Source of the DNA: Streptomyces sp. HD
GTDB taxonomy: Bacteria > Actinomycetota > Actinomycetes > Streptomycetales > Streptomycetaceae
DNA length: 64,000 bases
NCBI RefSeq assembly: GCF_028369295.1
Contig: NZ_JAQMYP010000018.1
Span: forward strand, 1 to 64,000
Reading direction: 5' to 3'
Shown: positions 23,961-31,921 of the stretch, piece after piece
Layout of the letters: the number at the start of each line of letters is the position of its first letter
Numbering within the stretch: the first letter of the stretch is position 1
Translations under genes and position numbers: made by a program
Notes under the pieces: generated by a model
Seen by the model: only the letters and a program-made list of their open reading frames with translations
What the model was told of the DNA's origin: nothing
Database searches by the model: none

Positions 23961-25031
23961 ATGCCGCACACCGTCGGCGCCGCCGACCTGTTCGGGTTCG
24001 CCGCCGCCACGACCGAGACGCACGGTGTGCCCGCCGAGGACGCGGGGCTGCTGGCGGACACGCTGGTGACCGCCGAGCTGTCGGGGCACCCGTCGCACGG
24101 GATGCTGCGTCTGTCCGGGTACCTCGACCGGCTGGCGAACGGTGCGACGGCCGCCGTCGCCGCCCCGCGCACCGTCAGCTACAACGGCGCCGTCCTCGTC
24201 GTGGACGGCCATGACGGCCTCGGCCAGGTGCTCACCGCTCACACGGTGGCCCAGGGTGTGGAGCGTGCACACCGGCACGGGATCAGCGCGGTCGCCGTCC
24301 GCAACTCGGGCCACTTCGGGACCACCGCGTACTTCACCCGCAGAGCCGCCGAGCAGGGCTGTGTGGCGCTGCAGGCCACCAACGCCAGTCCGGCGATGGC
24401 CCCTTGGGGCGGCCGGGAGAAGCGGATCGGCACCAACCCGTGGTCGATCGCCGCGCCGAGCGGCTGCTGTGGAACGGTCGTGATGGACATCGCCGACACC
24501 GCCGTCGCGCGCGGCAAGATCCACCATGCCAGGGAGCGGGGCGAGCCGATCCACGAGGGCTGGGCGGCCGACGCGGACGGTGTGCCGACCACCGACCCGG
24601 CCCGTGCGATCGAGGGCCTGATCCTGCCGATGGCCGGCCACAGGGGCTACGCCATGTCCTTCATGTTCGACGTGCTGGCGGGCGTGCTGACCGGCAGTGC
24701 CTTCGGCTCGTCCGCGACGGCCCGTACCGGCCCACCGGGCGCAGTGGCGTCGGGCATCTGCTGATCTGCGTCGACATCGCGGCGATGGCCGACCCGGCCG
24801 AGTTCGAGGCGCGCATGGAGGCCCTGATCGAGGAGACCAAGTCCACGCCCACCGCCCCCCGGCACGGCGGAGGTCTTCGTCCCCGGCGAGCCCGAGGTCC
24901 GTACCGCACAACGCCTGCGCACCAAGGGCATCACGCTCGCCGACGACACCTGGGCCTCCCTCACCCACATCGCCAACGCCACCGCCGTACCCCTGCCCCG
25001 TCCCGTCAACTCCCAGGCGCTGCCCGCATGA
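23961..25031 (+). pseudogene. Malate/L-lactate dehydrogenase family (LDH2/MDH2) gene with two frameshifts
   Basis: NAD(P)-dependent 2-hydroxy-acid dehydrogenase of the YlbC/AllD type. The first 250 residues read cleanly (TAELSGHPSHGMLRLSGYLD with the catalytic His, AVRNSGHFGTTAYFTRRAAE, ATNASPAMAPWGGREKRIGT, NPWSIAAPS, PMAGHRGYAMSFMFDVLAGV). Near 24720 the frame changes, continuing as GVGHLLICVDIAAMADPAEF. Near 24865 it changes again to EVFVPGEPEVRTAQRLRTKG and the normal end. The protein would be about 355 residues if repaired, a normal length with nothing missing. The ATG at 23961 follows GCGAGGATCCCC, and the stop overlaps the next gene by 4 nt. Confidence 0.82.
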
Positions 25032-25330
25032 TCGCCCTGACCGTGTCCCTCCAGGTCGTCCCCGGCCGCCGCGAGGACTTCCTCGCCGCCATCGAGGAGA
25101 ACGCCGAGCGTTCGTTCACCGACGAGCCCGGCTGCCGCTCCTTCGACGTCGTGTGCGACCTGGCCGACGACCACCACTTCGCCTTCCACGAGATCTGCGA
25201 CGACGAGGCCGCCGTCGAGGCCCATCGCGCCGCACCCCACTTCAAGGTCTGGCGTACGGCGGCGGAGAAGTACGTCGTCCCCGGCAGCCAGGTCAACACG
25301 CTCTCCCGCCGCCTGTTCCACCACTCCTGA
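25028..25330 (+). CDS. Antibiotic biosynthesis monooxygenase (ABM) family protein
   Basis: 100 residues forming one ferredoxin-like ABM domain: LTVSLQVVPGRREDFLAAIE at the start, PGCRSFDVVCDLADDHHFAF and HEICDDEAAVEAHRAAPHFK in the middle, then the short C-terminal helix. Members include quinol monooxygenases and heme-degrading or small catabolic enzymes. The ATG overlaps the dehydrogenase stop (ATGA), so the two are co-translated parts of one catabolic unit under the GntR regulator. The substrate is unknown. Confidence 0.85.
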   Translation: MIALTVSLQVVPGRREDFLAAIEENAERSFTDEPGCRSFDVVCDLADDHHFAFHEICDDEAAVEAHRAAPHFKVWRTAAEKYVVPGSQVNTLSRRLFHHS

Positions 25331-25336
25331 ACTCCC

Positions 25337-25540
25337 GTGTCCCTGAACGGAGCCACCGCCGTGTGCCCCCAGCGCCCCACCGAGCCCAGTCTGCTGATCC
25401 GCCCCGACGAGGTCGATCGCTTCGACCGCGGCGGCGGAGTCGCGACCATCCCCTGTGTCGGCAAGTGGAACTCCGAGAAGGCCGTCGTCACCACCGGCCA
25501 GACCGTCTTCCAGCCCGGCACGGCCTGCCCCTGCTCTTAG
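25337..25540 (+). pseudogene. Truncated cupin-domain protein
   Basis: 67 codons from a GTG at 25337. SLLIRPDEVDRFDRGGGVAT, PCVGKWNSEKAVVTTGQTVF and QPGTACPC match the first half of small single-cupin proteins, ending exactly where the first metal-binding His motif (P-L-H-S-H) should begin. A one-base change would extend the frame by a few residues only, after which no cupin sequence follows. A transposase stump begins about 90 bp downstream. The gene was probably third in the dehydrogenase/ABM unit before being cut. Confidence 0.65.
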
Positions 25541-25629
25541 CCGCGGCGCGCTATGCGCTGCACGATCTGCCTGCGTCGGCGACAGCTGCCCTCCGCCGAG
25601 GAGTACGACTTGCCTCTCCTTGAGGAAGC

Positions 25630-25779
25630 CAGTGCCTACGGCCCTATGCCAACAACGACGAACGCACTGCAGCCCTGGCAGACTTCCTGCATACCTACAA
25701 CCATCACCGCTGCCACACCGCACTCGCCGGCCGGCCACCCATCACCCGCGTGAACAACCCCGCAGGCCAATACACCTAG
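25630..25779 (+). mobile_element. IS481-type transposase C-terminal remnant
   Basis: The plus strand encodes YANNDERTAALADFLHTYNH, HRCHTALAGRPPITRVNNPA and GQYT then TAG, the characteristic end of IS481-family DDE transposases, in which HTYNHHRPHTAL is conserved. The catalytic domain and 5' end are missing and no terminal inverted repeats were found. Its stop codon lies in a CTAG shared with the stop of the convergent PaaX-family gene. Confidence 0.75.
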
Positions 25780-26627
25780 CGCAGGCTGGTGGTCTCCAGC
25801 AGGTCGTGGGCCATCAGTTGTGCGGGGCGTGCGGTGTGCTCGGCGACGCGGCGGAAGGTCTCCTGGGCGGGGCGGGCCGGCCACTCGGGTGGAAGGTGCC
25901 GGGCGGGGAGCCGGGGGTCCGTGCGGATGGTGGAGAGCCACTCGCTGACCAGCCGCAGCCGGGTGCCGATCGGATCGGCCCCGGCTCCGGCGTCCAGATG
26001 GGCCGTCCAGCGCTTGTCGAAGGTGACATAGCGCGCGGCGATGCTCTCCAGGTCCCAGGTGTCGCGGATCATCAGCTCGATGTCGGTGGCCTGGTCCGCC
26101 TGGGCGTGGAAGATCTTGACATGGTCGGCGAGCCCGAGCTCGGCGACGACGCCGGCGACGTCGACGTTGCCGGGGGCGATCCACAGCCCGCTGTACAGCG
26201 CGCCGAACCCGGACCAGCCGAGCCGGGAGCGCAGGTCGTGGCGCTGGCGTTTCCAGGACTCGGGCAGGGAGAAACCGAGCAGGGTCCAGGAGCCGTCCCA
26301 GTCGTCGTTGACCGCGCCCTGCTGCCAGACCCGGGCGCGGCCGTCCTGCAGGACACGCGTCGCCTGCGGGGTGAGGCCGAAGAACATCTTGCGGCCCTCG
26401 CGCTGGCGCCGCAGCAGGCCGCGGTTGACCATGCGGGTGAGCGTGGATCGTACGGCCTGCTCACCGATCCCGACGCGGCCGAGCACCTCGATGATGCTGC
26501 CCGAGTAGACGCACAGATCGCCCTCCTCCAGGACGTGGTTGCCGAAGAAGGCGAGCATGAGTGACTGGGGGCGCTGCTGCGGGCCCTCGGATGTGTCCTG
26601 ACTGTCCAGGATGTCGTCGTCCACCAC
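25776..26627 (-). CDS. PaaX-family transcriptional regulator
   Basis: About 283 residues from the GTG at 26627. The N-terminal winged helix reads SLMLAFFGNHVLEEGDLCVY, SGSIIEVLGRVGIGEQAVRS, TLTRMVNRGLLRRQREGRKM. The middle and C-terminal domains (GSWTLLGFSLPESWKRQRHD, LRSRLGWSGFGALYSGLWIA, RYVTFDKRW) are those of PaaX, best known as the repressor of phenylacetate degradation. No paa genes lie nearby, so the target is unknown. The start is uncertain because no good ribosome site is seen. An in-frame extension upstream would run through a terminator hairpin and is unlikely. Confidence 0.82.
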   Translation of the reverse strand: MVDDDILDSQDTSEGPQQRPQSLMLAFFGNHVLEEGDLCVYSGSIIEVLGRVGIGEQAVRSTLTRMVNRGLLRRQREGRKMFFGLTPQATRVLQDGRARVWQQGAVNDDWDGSWTLLGFSLPESWKRQRHDLRSRLGWSGFGALYSGLWIAPGNVDVAGVVAELGLADHVKIFHAQADQATDIELMIRDTWDLESIAARYVTFDKRWTAHLDAGAGADPIGTRLRLVSEWLSTIRTDPRLPARHLPPEWPARPAQETFRRVAEHTARPAQLMAHDLLETTSLR

Positions 26628-26636
26628 GGTGGCAAG

Positions 26637-26676
26637 GGTACGACCGCCCGCCGTGCCGTCGGCGGGCGGTCGTACC
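26637..26676 (-). terminator. Terminator after the secreted hydrolase gene
   Basis: Perfect 16-bp inverted repeat (GGTACGACCGCCCGCC at 26637-26652 and its complement at 26661-26676) with an 8-nt loop. It lies 4 bp past the hydrolase stop and just before the PaaX-family start on the same strand, so it isolates the two. Confidence 0.85.
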
Positions 26677-26679
26677 ACG

Positions 26680-28065
26680 TCACCGGCCGTCGGCGGGGTG
26701 GGCAAGGTCGTACGGGCGCAGGTACGGGGTGGGTCGGTAGGACACGTAGCGGGCGGGAGTGCTCGGATCTGCCCGCGTGGCACGGGAGTTGAGGGCCGCG
26801 GGGTCGGTGCCGACCCACTTGCCCGTGGTGAGCCGGTCCTCCAGCGTGTGCAGGGCGGCGAGCTGTTCGGCGGGGCTGAAGGTGCAGTGGCCCGCGTTGT
26901 CGGTGTACGCCTGCCGCAGCCGGGACGCCGACCCGGCGGCGGTGACGGCCCGCTTCAGAGCGCTCTCCGTCTGCACGGGGACGAGCGCGTCGCCGATGGT
27001 GTGGACGGACAGCTGCGGCTTGGCCAGCCTGCCCGTGAAGGAACTGGTGCCGGCCATCCACGCCACGGCGCTCGGGTCGGCGCTGATGCGCGGGGCCCGG
27101 TCGAGGGCGGCCAGGTCGGCGCGCAGGGACAGCCCGGCCTTCCGGTACAGCTCGGTCACCTCCTTGCGGACCGACGACTGCCCGAGCAGCTTCGCGTAGT
27201 CGACGCCGGTGTTCCAGGACATGTTGCCGCCCGCCCGGGCCTCGGACTCCTGCCGCCGGTTGAAGGCGGCGATCTTCAGCAGGCCCTTGACGGCCTCGTA
27301 CTGGTTGGCCTGCTGGCCGTCCCAGTCGGTCGCGGCCGGCCGGGTCTGCGTCGGCTGGTTCCAGACCGGGATGTTGTGCAGGGCGGCGGCGAGGGCGATA
27401 CGGGCCCGCCCCTCGGCCGTCGTCTGCGCCGAGTCGACCACCGTGGTCAGGGCGTTCGCCGCGTCGTTCGCGGCCGTCTGGTCGGTGATGTCCACCAGTG
27501 GGACGTCGGAGTCCGGTGCGAGGAGCATCTTGATGGCGAAGACGGGGTCGAGGGTGTTGTTCCAGTTGGCGACACCGCCGTGGACCAGACCGCACAGCGA
27601 GATCGAGCCGTCGATCCGCTCGGGGTGGCGCTCGGCGATGGCGGTGGTGACGAGTCCGCCGTACGACCGCCCCCAGGCGATGGTGCGGGAGGCCGCACCG
27701 AAGCGTTCGGTGAAGGCGCTGAGGGTGGCGAGCTGGTCGGGTACCGCGTCCGTCACCGCCCAGCCGGTGGTGGCGTACGAGGACCCGATCAGGGCGTAGC
27801 CCCGCTGGAGGAGCAGGGCCTTCGTCGCGTCGTCCGGGGCGTCCTGGGCGGGGTTGGCCGGGCCGCTCGTATAGCCGTGGCCGAACAGCAGGACGGTGCC
27901 GTTCCAGTGGGCGGGCACATCCATCATGTAGGCGGCGCCCGAGGGGAGTCGGCCGTCGACGTGGGTCGTGTCGGGGGTGGCGGCGACGGCCGACGTGGGG
28001 AGCGCGGTGACGGCGAGCAGAAGGGCTGCCGCGAGGGAGGTGCGGGCGCGGGCGCCGGTCGTCAT
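26680..28065 (-). CDS. Secreted alpha/beta hydrolase
   Basis: 461 residues. The N-terminal signal peptide TSLAAALLLAVTALPTSAVA is cleaved near residue 29. GTVLLFGHGYTSGPAN holds the oxyanion region, and RTIAWGRSYGGLVTTAIAER gives the nucleophile elbow G-R-S-Y-G-G. A late YTDNAGHCTFSPAEQLAAL supplies the catalytic His, with the Asp probably in TIGDALVPVQTE. The fold resembles secreted tannase-like or oligomer-hydrolysing esterases; no finer assignment is safe. The ATG overlaps the stop of the MFS gene upstream (ATGA), so a transporter and an extracellular hydrolase form one operon ending at the hairpin 26637-26676. Confidence 0.85.
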   Translation of the reverse strand: MTTGARARTSLAAALLLAVTALPTSAVAATPDTTHVDGRLPSGAAYMMDVPAHWNGTVLLFGHGYTSGPANPAQDAPDDATKALLLQRGYALIGSSYATTGWAVTDAVPDQLATLSAFTERFGAASRTIAWGRSYGGLVTTAIAERHPERIDGSISLCGLVHGGVANWNNTLDPVFAIKMLLAPDSDVPLVDITDQTAANDAANALTTVVDSAQTTAEGRARIALAAALHNIPVWNQPTQTRPAATDWDGQQANQYEAVKGLLKIAAFNRRQESEARAGGNMSWNTGVDYAKLLGQSSVRKEVTELYRKAGLSLRADLAALDRAPRISADPSAVAWMAGTSSFTGRLAKPQLSVHTIGDALVPVQTESALKRAVTAAGSASRLRQAYTDNAGHCTFSPAEQLAALHTLEDRLTTGKWVGTDPAALNSRATRADPSTPARYVSYRPTPYLRPYDLAHPADGR

Positions 28066-29384
28066 GCGGTGATCTCCTCCGTGCGGGGGGTGGTGGGGAG
28101 TCCGGTGGCGGGGTCGGAGAGGGACGTACGGCTGGTCTCGCGGACGAACCACACCGTCAGCGCGGTGATGAGCGAGCCGCCGCACAGCAGCAGGGCGACG
28201 GGCGTGCTGTTGCCGCTGCCGGCGACCAGGCTGCCGGCGATCATGGGGGAGAAGCCGGCGCCTACGAGGGTGGCGCCCTGATAGCCGAGGGAGGCGCCGG
28301 TGTAGCGGACCCGGGTGCCGAACATCTCGCTGAACAGGGCGCCCAGCGGGCCGTACATCAGCGACTGGGCGATGCCATGGCCGAGGACGACGGCGAGGAT
28401 CAGCGCGCCCGGCGACTTGGAGTCGACCAGCGCGAGGACCGGGAAGGCGGTGGCGGCCGACAGGACGGCTCCGGCGAGTACGACCGGGCGGCGGCCGACA
28501 CGGTCGGAGAGCGCGGAGGCGCACGGCAGCACGACCAGGGCGACGGCGGCGGAGACCGTGAGCGCGGTCAGCACCTGCGGGCGGGCGTATCCGATGCCGG
28601 TGGCGTACGCGATGAGGTAACTGGTCAGCAGGGACTGGGCGGTGAAGGCGCCGATGCCGACACCGCAGGCCAGCAGCACGGGACGCGGACGCCGCAGCAC
28701 GTCGAGGATCGGCAGCCGCGCCTCCGCACGGTCCTTCTTCACCTCGGCGAACAGCGGACTCTCGACCACCTTCAGCCGGACGAACAACCCGACGCCGAGC
28801 AGCACCACACTCAGCAGGAACGGCACACGCCAGCCCCAGGCCGTGAACTGGTCCTTGGGGAGCGTCGAGACGAAGGCGACCACGGCGGCGGAGATGAGCG
28901 AGCCGAGCGGGGCTCCCATCTGCGTGAAGCTGGACCACAGCCCACGGCGCCGCTCCCCGGCGTGCTCGACGACCATGAGCGTCGCGCCGCCCCACTCACC
29001 GCCGATGGCGATGCCCTGGAGGACGCGCAGGGCGATCAGCAGAACGGGCGCCCAGACGCCGATCGTGTCGTACGTCGGCAGCAGACCGATGAGGAAACTG
29101 GCGCCGCCCATCAGGCCCATCGTGAGCAACAGCATGGACTTACGGCCGAGTCGGTCGCCGAAGTGCCCGAAGAGGATGCCGCCGAGCGGCCGGGCGACAT
29201 AGCCGGCGGCGAACGTGCCGAACGCCGCGATGGTGCCGACGGCGGGGTCGGCGCCGGGGAAGAACAGCTCGCCGAACACGAGCGCGGCGACGGTGCCGTA
29301 GACGAGGAAGTCGTAGAACTCCACCGCGGTACCGAGCAGCCCGGAGAGGGCTACGCGGCGCAGTTGAGACGGGGACGGGGACAT
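28062..29384 (-). CDS. MFS transporter, metabolite:H+ symporter (MHS) type
   Basis: 440 residues with about 12 membrane helices. Signature sequences of the MHS family are at the start (GLLGTAVEFYDFLVYGTVAA), in the 2-3 loop (ILFGHFGDRLGRKSMLLLTM), in helix 4-5 (RVLQGIAIGGEWGGATLMVV) and around 10 (LSDRVGRRPVVLAGAV). The family takes up organic acids such as shikimate, citrate or benzoate derivatives with protons. It is coupled by a 4-nt overlap to a secreted alpha/beta hydrolase and may import the released acid; that is inference. The ATG at 29384 follows GGGAGACCGCG. Confidence 0.92.
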   Translation of the reverse strand: MSPSPSQLRRVALSGLLGTAVEFYDFLVYGTVAALVFGELFFPGADPAVGTIAAFGTFAAGYVARPLGGILFGHFGDRLGRKSMLLLTMGLMGGASFLIGLLPTYDTIGVWAPVLLIALRVLQGIAIGGEWGGATLMVVEHAGERRRGLWSSFTQMGAPLGSLISAAVVAFVSTLPKDQFTAWGWRVPFLLSVVLLGVGLFVRLKVVESPLFAEVKKDRAEARLPILDVLRRPRPVLLACGVGIGAFTAQSLLTSYLIAYATGIGYARPQVLTALTVSAAVALVVLPCASALSDRVGRRPVVLAGAVLSAATAFPVLALVDSKSPGALILAVVLGHGIAQSLMYGPLGALFSEMFGTRVRYTGASLGYQGATLVGAGFSPMIAGSLVAGSGNSTPVALLLCGGSLITALTVWFVRETSRTSLSDPATGLPTTPRTEEITA

Positions 29385-29561
29385 CGCGGTCTCCCTTGAC
29401 CGGTGGGAAGGACACCGCGAAGGTAGGCTTGTCTGTTGCTGCCGTCAAGAAAGTGCACAACATGAATCCGTGGTGGCAGGTAAGGTTTGCGGCGACATCG
29501 CGTGTCGGTCGCCGACTGGGCGAGGCATGGAGGTGTCGGGAGATGCCTTCGGAGGCATTCC

Positions 29562-29951
29562 TTGCCAGTTGAGTTGAACCACACGATCGTCCACGCCCGG
29601 GACAACCGGGAGTCCGCACAGTTCTTCGCGGACCTGCTGGGCCTTGAGATCACCGCAGAGTGGGGTCCGTTCATCGCCGTCGGCCTGAGCAACGGCGTCA
29701 CGCTGGACTTCGCCACGATCCCCGCGGACGACATCACCATGCAGCACTACGCCTTCCTGGTCTCCGAGGAGGAGTTCGACGCGGCGTACGCACAGATCAG
29801 GCAGCGCGGTATCGAGCACTACGCCGACCCGCATCGGCGACAGCCCGGCACGATCAACCACAACGACGGCGGCCGCGGGGTGTACTTCATGGACCCGGCC
29901 GGCCATGCCATGGAACTGATCACCGTGCCCTACGGCGGCTGGACCGCCTAG
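29562..29951 (+). CDS. VOC family (glyoxalase/bleomycin-resistance fold) protein
   Basis: 129 residues from a TTG at 29562 with GGAGG eight bases before it. The two halves begin ELNHTIVHARDNRESAQFFA (residues about 4-23, with the metal-type His) and QHYAFLVSEEEFDAAYAQIR. GGRGVYFMDPAGHAMELITV near the end supplies a conserved Glu. This is a complete His/His/Glu-like metal set, so an isomerase, lyase or dioxygenase role is plausible, but not identifiable. It is divergent from the MFS operon. An in-frame upstream GTG would add 25 non-conserved residues. Confidence 0.85.
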   Translation: MPVELNHTIVHARDNRESAQFFADLLGLEITAEWGPFIAVGLSNGVTLDFATIPADDITMQHYAFLVSEEEFDAAYAQIRQRGIEHYADPHRRQPGTINHNDGGRGVYFMDPAGHAMELITVPYGGWTA

Positions 29952-29961
29952 GCACCTGCAC

Positions 29962-29996
29962 CGAGGGCCGCACTCCGGCGCGGAGTGCGGCCCTCG
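29962..29996. terminator. Bidirectional terminator between convergent genes
   Basis: Perfect 15-bp inverted repeat CGAGGGCCGCACTCC/GGAGTGCGGCCCTCG around the loop GGCGC, between the VOC gene (plus) and a hypothetical gene (minus) that converge here. Confidence 0.8.
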
Positions 29997-30033
29997 ACCG
30001 CTGCTGTGCGGGGCAGGCGTACGAAGATGCCGG

Positions 30034-30402
30034 TCAGAGCGTGAAGTCGATGACCTGTCCGTCGGTCTCGATCGTGGCGCCGCTGACGTTGATCGAGTCG
30101 TAGCAGCCGTGACTGCTGAACACCTGCACCCACTGGCCGGCCGGCACGGTGACGGAGATGTCCTTCGCGCGGCCGACGGTGAAGTCGCGGTGGCAGCTGT
30201 AGACGGCCGCGGTCTGGGTCATGACGGAGTCCCCGTCGGTGATCGTGACCCGGAGCGTGGCGGTGACGCCGGCCTGGGCGACGACGCATGGAGAACTCCG
30301 GATTCTCGGCTCCGGGGGCCCGGCTGCGCCGGAGTGGGGTGCCTCGAAACGGTCGCCCGGTACCGGGCGGAAAACGTCGCCACGGATTATTGAACGTTCC
30401 AT
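30034..30402 (-). CDS. Hypothetical beta-rich protein
   Basis: 122 residues from an ATG at 30402 behind GCGGGTGAG. The first 40 residues are Pro/Gly/Arg-rich. The rest alternates short strands (GVTATLRVTITDG, YSCHRDFTVGRAKDISVTVP, GQWVQVFSSHGCYDSINVSG) and contains two Cys suited to a disulfide, like an extracellular beta-sandwich. There is no clear signal peptide and no family is recognised. It may have lost its original N-terminus. Confidence 0.5.
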   Translation of the reverse strand: MERSIIRGDVFRPVPGDRFEAPHSGAAGPPEPRIRSSPCVVAQAGVTATLRVTITDGDSVMTQTAAVYSCHRDFTVGRAKDISVTVPAGQWVQVFSSHGCYDSINVSGATIETDGQVIDFTL

Positions 30403-30513
30403 AACTCACCCGCCGCACCGGCTTCGGCCAAGTTCTGGCGCAACAGCGGTCTGTCACTGCCGGGTTGGCAGGGGTCGGGAATCGGCGCTCCTGCGCGCTG
30501 GTTGTCGTACGGC

Positions 30514-31395
30514 ATGAACACGAATGAGCCGGTCGCCGAAGTGCTGCACTACACCGCCTTCTCGTCCCGCCCGGAAGGGGGGAACCCGGCGGGCGTGGTC
30601 CTGGACGCCTCCGGGCTCGACGACGCCGCGATGCTGGAGATCGCCGCGGAGTTGGGGTACAGCGAGTCCGCGTTCCTGACCGACCCACCGAACGGGCTGG
30701 GCGGGGAACCCGGACGGGCCTTCACGGCCCGCTACTTCAGCCCTCTGGCGGAGGTTCCGTTCTGCGGCCACGCCACCGTGGCCACCGCCGTGGCGCTCGC
30801 CGAGCGGATCGGCCCCGGAGACCTCGTCTTCGCCACGCGCGCCGGTACGGTGCCGGTGACCGTCACCGATGACGCCGACGGCACCCTCCGGGCCACCTTG
30901 ACCAGTGTCGAGCCCCGGATCGAGGAGATCGCCCCGGACGAACTGGCCGAGGCCCTCGCCGCGCTGGACTGGCCCCCGGCCGACCTCGACCCGCAGCTGC
31001 CGCCGCGCATCGCCTTCGCGGGTGCCCGGCATCTGGTGCTCGGCGCGGGAAGCCGGGAACGGCTCGCCGACCTGTCGTACGACTTCGAGCGGCTCGCCGC
31101 GCTGATGCGCAAGCTGGATCTGACGACCGTGCAACTGGTGTGGCGCGCGGCCGACACCGTCTTCCACGTCCGCGACCCCTTCCCGATCGGCGGCGTCGTG
31201 GAGGACCCCGCGACCGGTGCCGCGGCCGCCGCCTTCGGTGCCTACGCGCGTGAACTCGCCCTGGTGCCCGAGGAGTCGGTGCTCACCCTGCACCAGGGCG
31301 AGGACATGGGCAGGCCGGGCGTGCTGACCGTGACCCTGCACGCGGGTGACCCGAAGGTCCGGGTCAGCGGCGCGGGCACCCGCATGCCTCGGTGA
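30514..31395 (+). CDS. PhzF-family isomerase/epimerase-like protein
   Basis: 293 residues. The two-lobed diaminopimelate-epimerase-like PhzF fold is visible: RPEGGNPAGVVLDASGL (residues about 17-33), ELGYSESAFLTD with the catalytic Glu, ARYFSPLAEVPFCGHATVAT, and in the second lobe VVEDPATGAAAAAFGAYARE. Members isomerise phenazine precursors or other small metabolites. There are no phenazine genes here, so the substrate is unknown. I choose the ATG at 30514; four residues upstream another ATG is possible. Confidence 0.9.
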   Translation: MNTNEPVAEVLHYTAFSSRPEGGNPAGVVLDASGLDDAAMLEIAAELGYSESAFLTDPPNGLGGEPGRAFTARYFSPLAEVPFCGHATVATAVALAERIGPGDLVFATRAGTVPVTVTDDADGTLRATLTSVEPRIEEIAPDELAEALAALDWPPADLDPQLPPRIAFAGARHLVLGAGSRERLADLSYDFERLAALMRKLDLTTVQLVWRAADTVFHVRDPFPIGGVVEDPATGAAAAAFGAYARELALVPEESVLTLHQGEDMGRPGVLTVTLHAGDPKVRVSGAGTRMPR

Positions 31396-31527
31396 CGCCA
31401 CTCGTAGCAAGCAGGTCTGAAGTTCGAGTTGTCACCCGTGAGGGTGAAACGGCGAGGGGTTGCAGGTGTTGAACGAAGGCGTGGGCATGGCCTGAATGGA
31501 GTATTCACGCCTTCCTCGGAGGTCGCC

Positions 31528-31716
31528 ATGCACAGCCGCCGTATCAGCGCCCTGATGGCCGTCCCGCTCATGGCCGCCCTGCTGAGCCTGGGCGCCGCAC
31601 CCGCGGCCTCGGCGCAGGAAAGGCTCTGCGCCGAGGCCGACGTCGCCGACATCACGGTGCAGGTCGACACCGGAAGGGGGGCGCAGGACGACTGCATTCG
31701 TGTCTCGGTCCTGTAA
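31528..31716 (+). CDS. Small secreted peptide precursor with two cysteines
   Basis: 62 residues. RISALMAVPLMAALLSLGAA followed by PAASA-QE is a strong Sec signal peptide with an AxA site. The mature 29 residues (RLCAEADVADITVQVDTGRG, AQDDCIRVSVL) have two Cys that could form one disulfide. The ATG follows TCGGAGGTCGCC. A hairpin at 31758-31781 ends the unit. It resembles the many tiny exported Cys-pair proteins of streptomycetes; the function is unknown. Confidence 0.7.
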   Translation: MHSRRISALMAVPLMAALLSLGAAPAASAQERLCAEADVADITVQVDTGRGAQDDCIRVSVL

Positions 31717-31757
31717 GACGAACCGCTGACGACGGCAGGCGAAGGACAAAGAGCAAA

Positions 31758-31781
31758 GGCGAGGAGACACATCTCCTCGCC
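31758..31781 (+). terminator. Terminator after the small secreted peptide gene
   Basis: Perfect 10-bp stem GGCGAGGAGA/TCTCCTCGCC with a CACA loop. It lies about 40 bp after the peptide gene and 24 bp before the rifamycin-associated element. Confidence 0.75.
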
Positions 31782-31804
31782 ACTCTCAACATATAGCGCG
31801 GTGG

Positions 31805-31823
31805 GGGGCTTGCCGCAAGGCCC
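31805..31823 (+). promoter_or_regulatory. Rifamycin-associated element (RAE)
   Basis: GGGGCTTGCCGCAAGGCCC matches the known 19-bp actinobacterial rifamycin-associated element (recalled as GGGGCTTGCGGCAAGGCCC) at 18 of 19 positions, the one difference being the central base. It is an inverted repeat (CTTGC/GCAAG core) placed 99 bp before the rph start, where this element drives rifamycin-inducible expression of rifamycin-inactivating genes. An AT-rich CATATAGC just upstream (about 31790-31797) could be the -10. Confidence 0.88.
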
Positions 31824-31921
31824 GGGTATCAGCGGAGAATCGTCGCCCGATGCCACAACCTGCGGAAATGGGGGCGGTCACCGCAGGTGCGACAGCACAC
31901 GGCTGCCTCGGAGGGGACGTA

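Noticed and set aside
26628..26783. Upstream extension of the PaaX-family regulator
   Set aside because: It would run through the perfect terminator hairpin of the hydrolase gene and lacks PaaX-like sequence.
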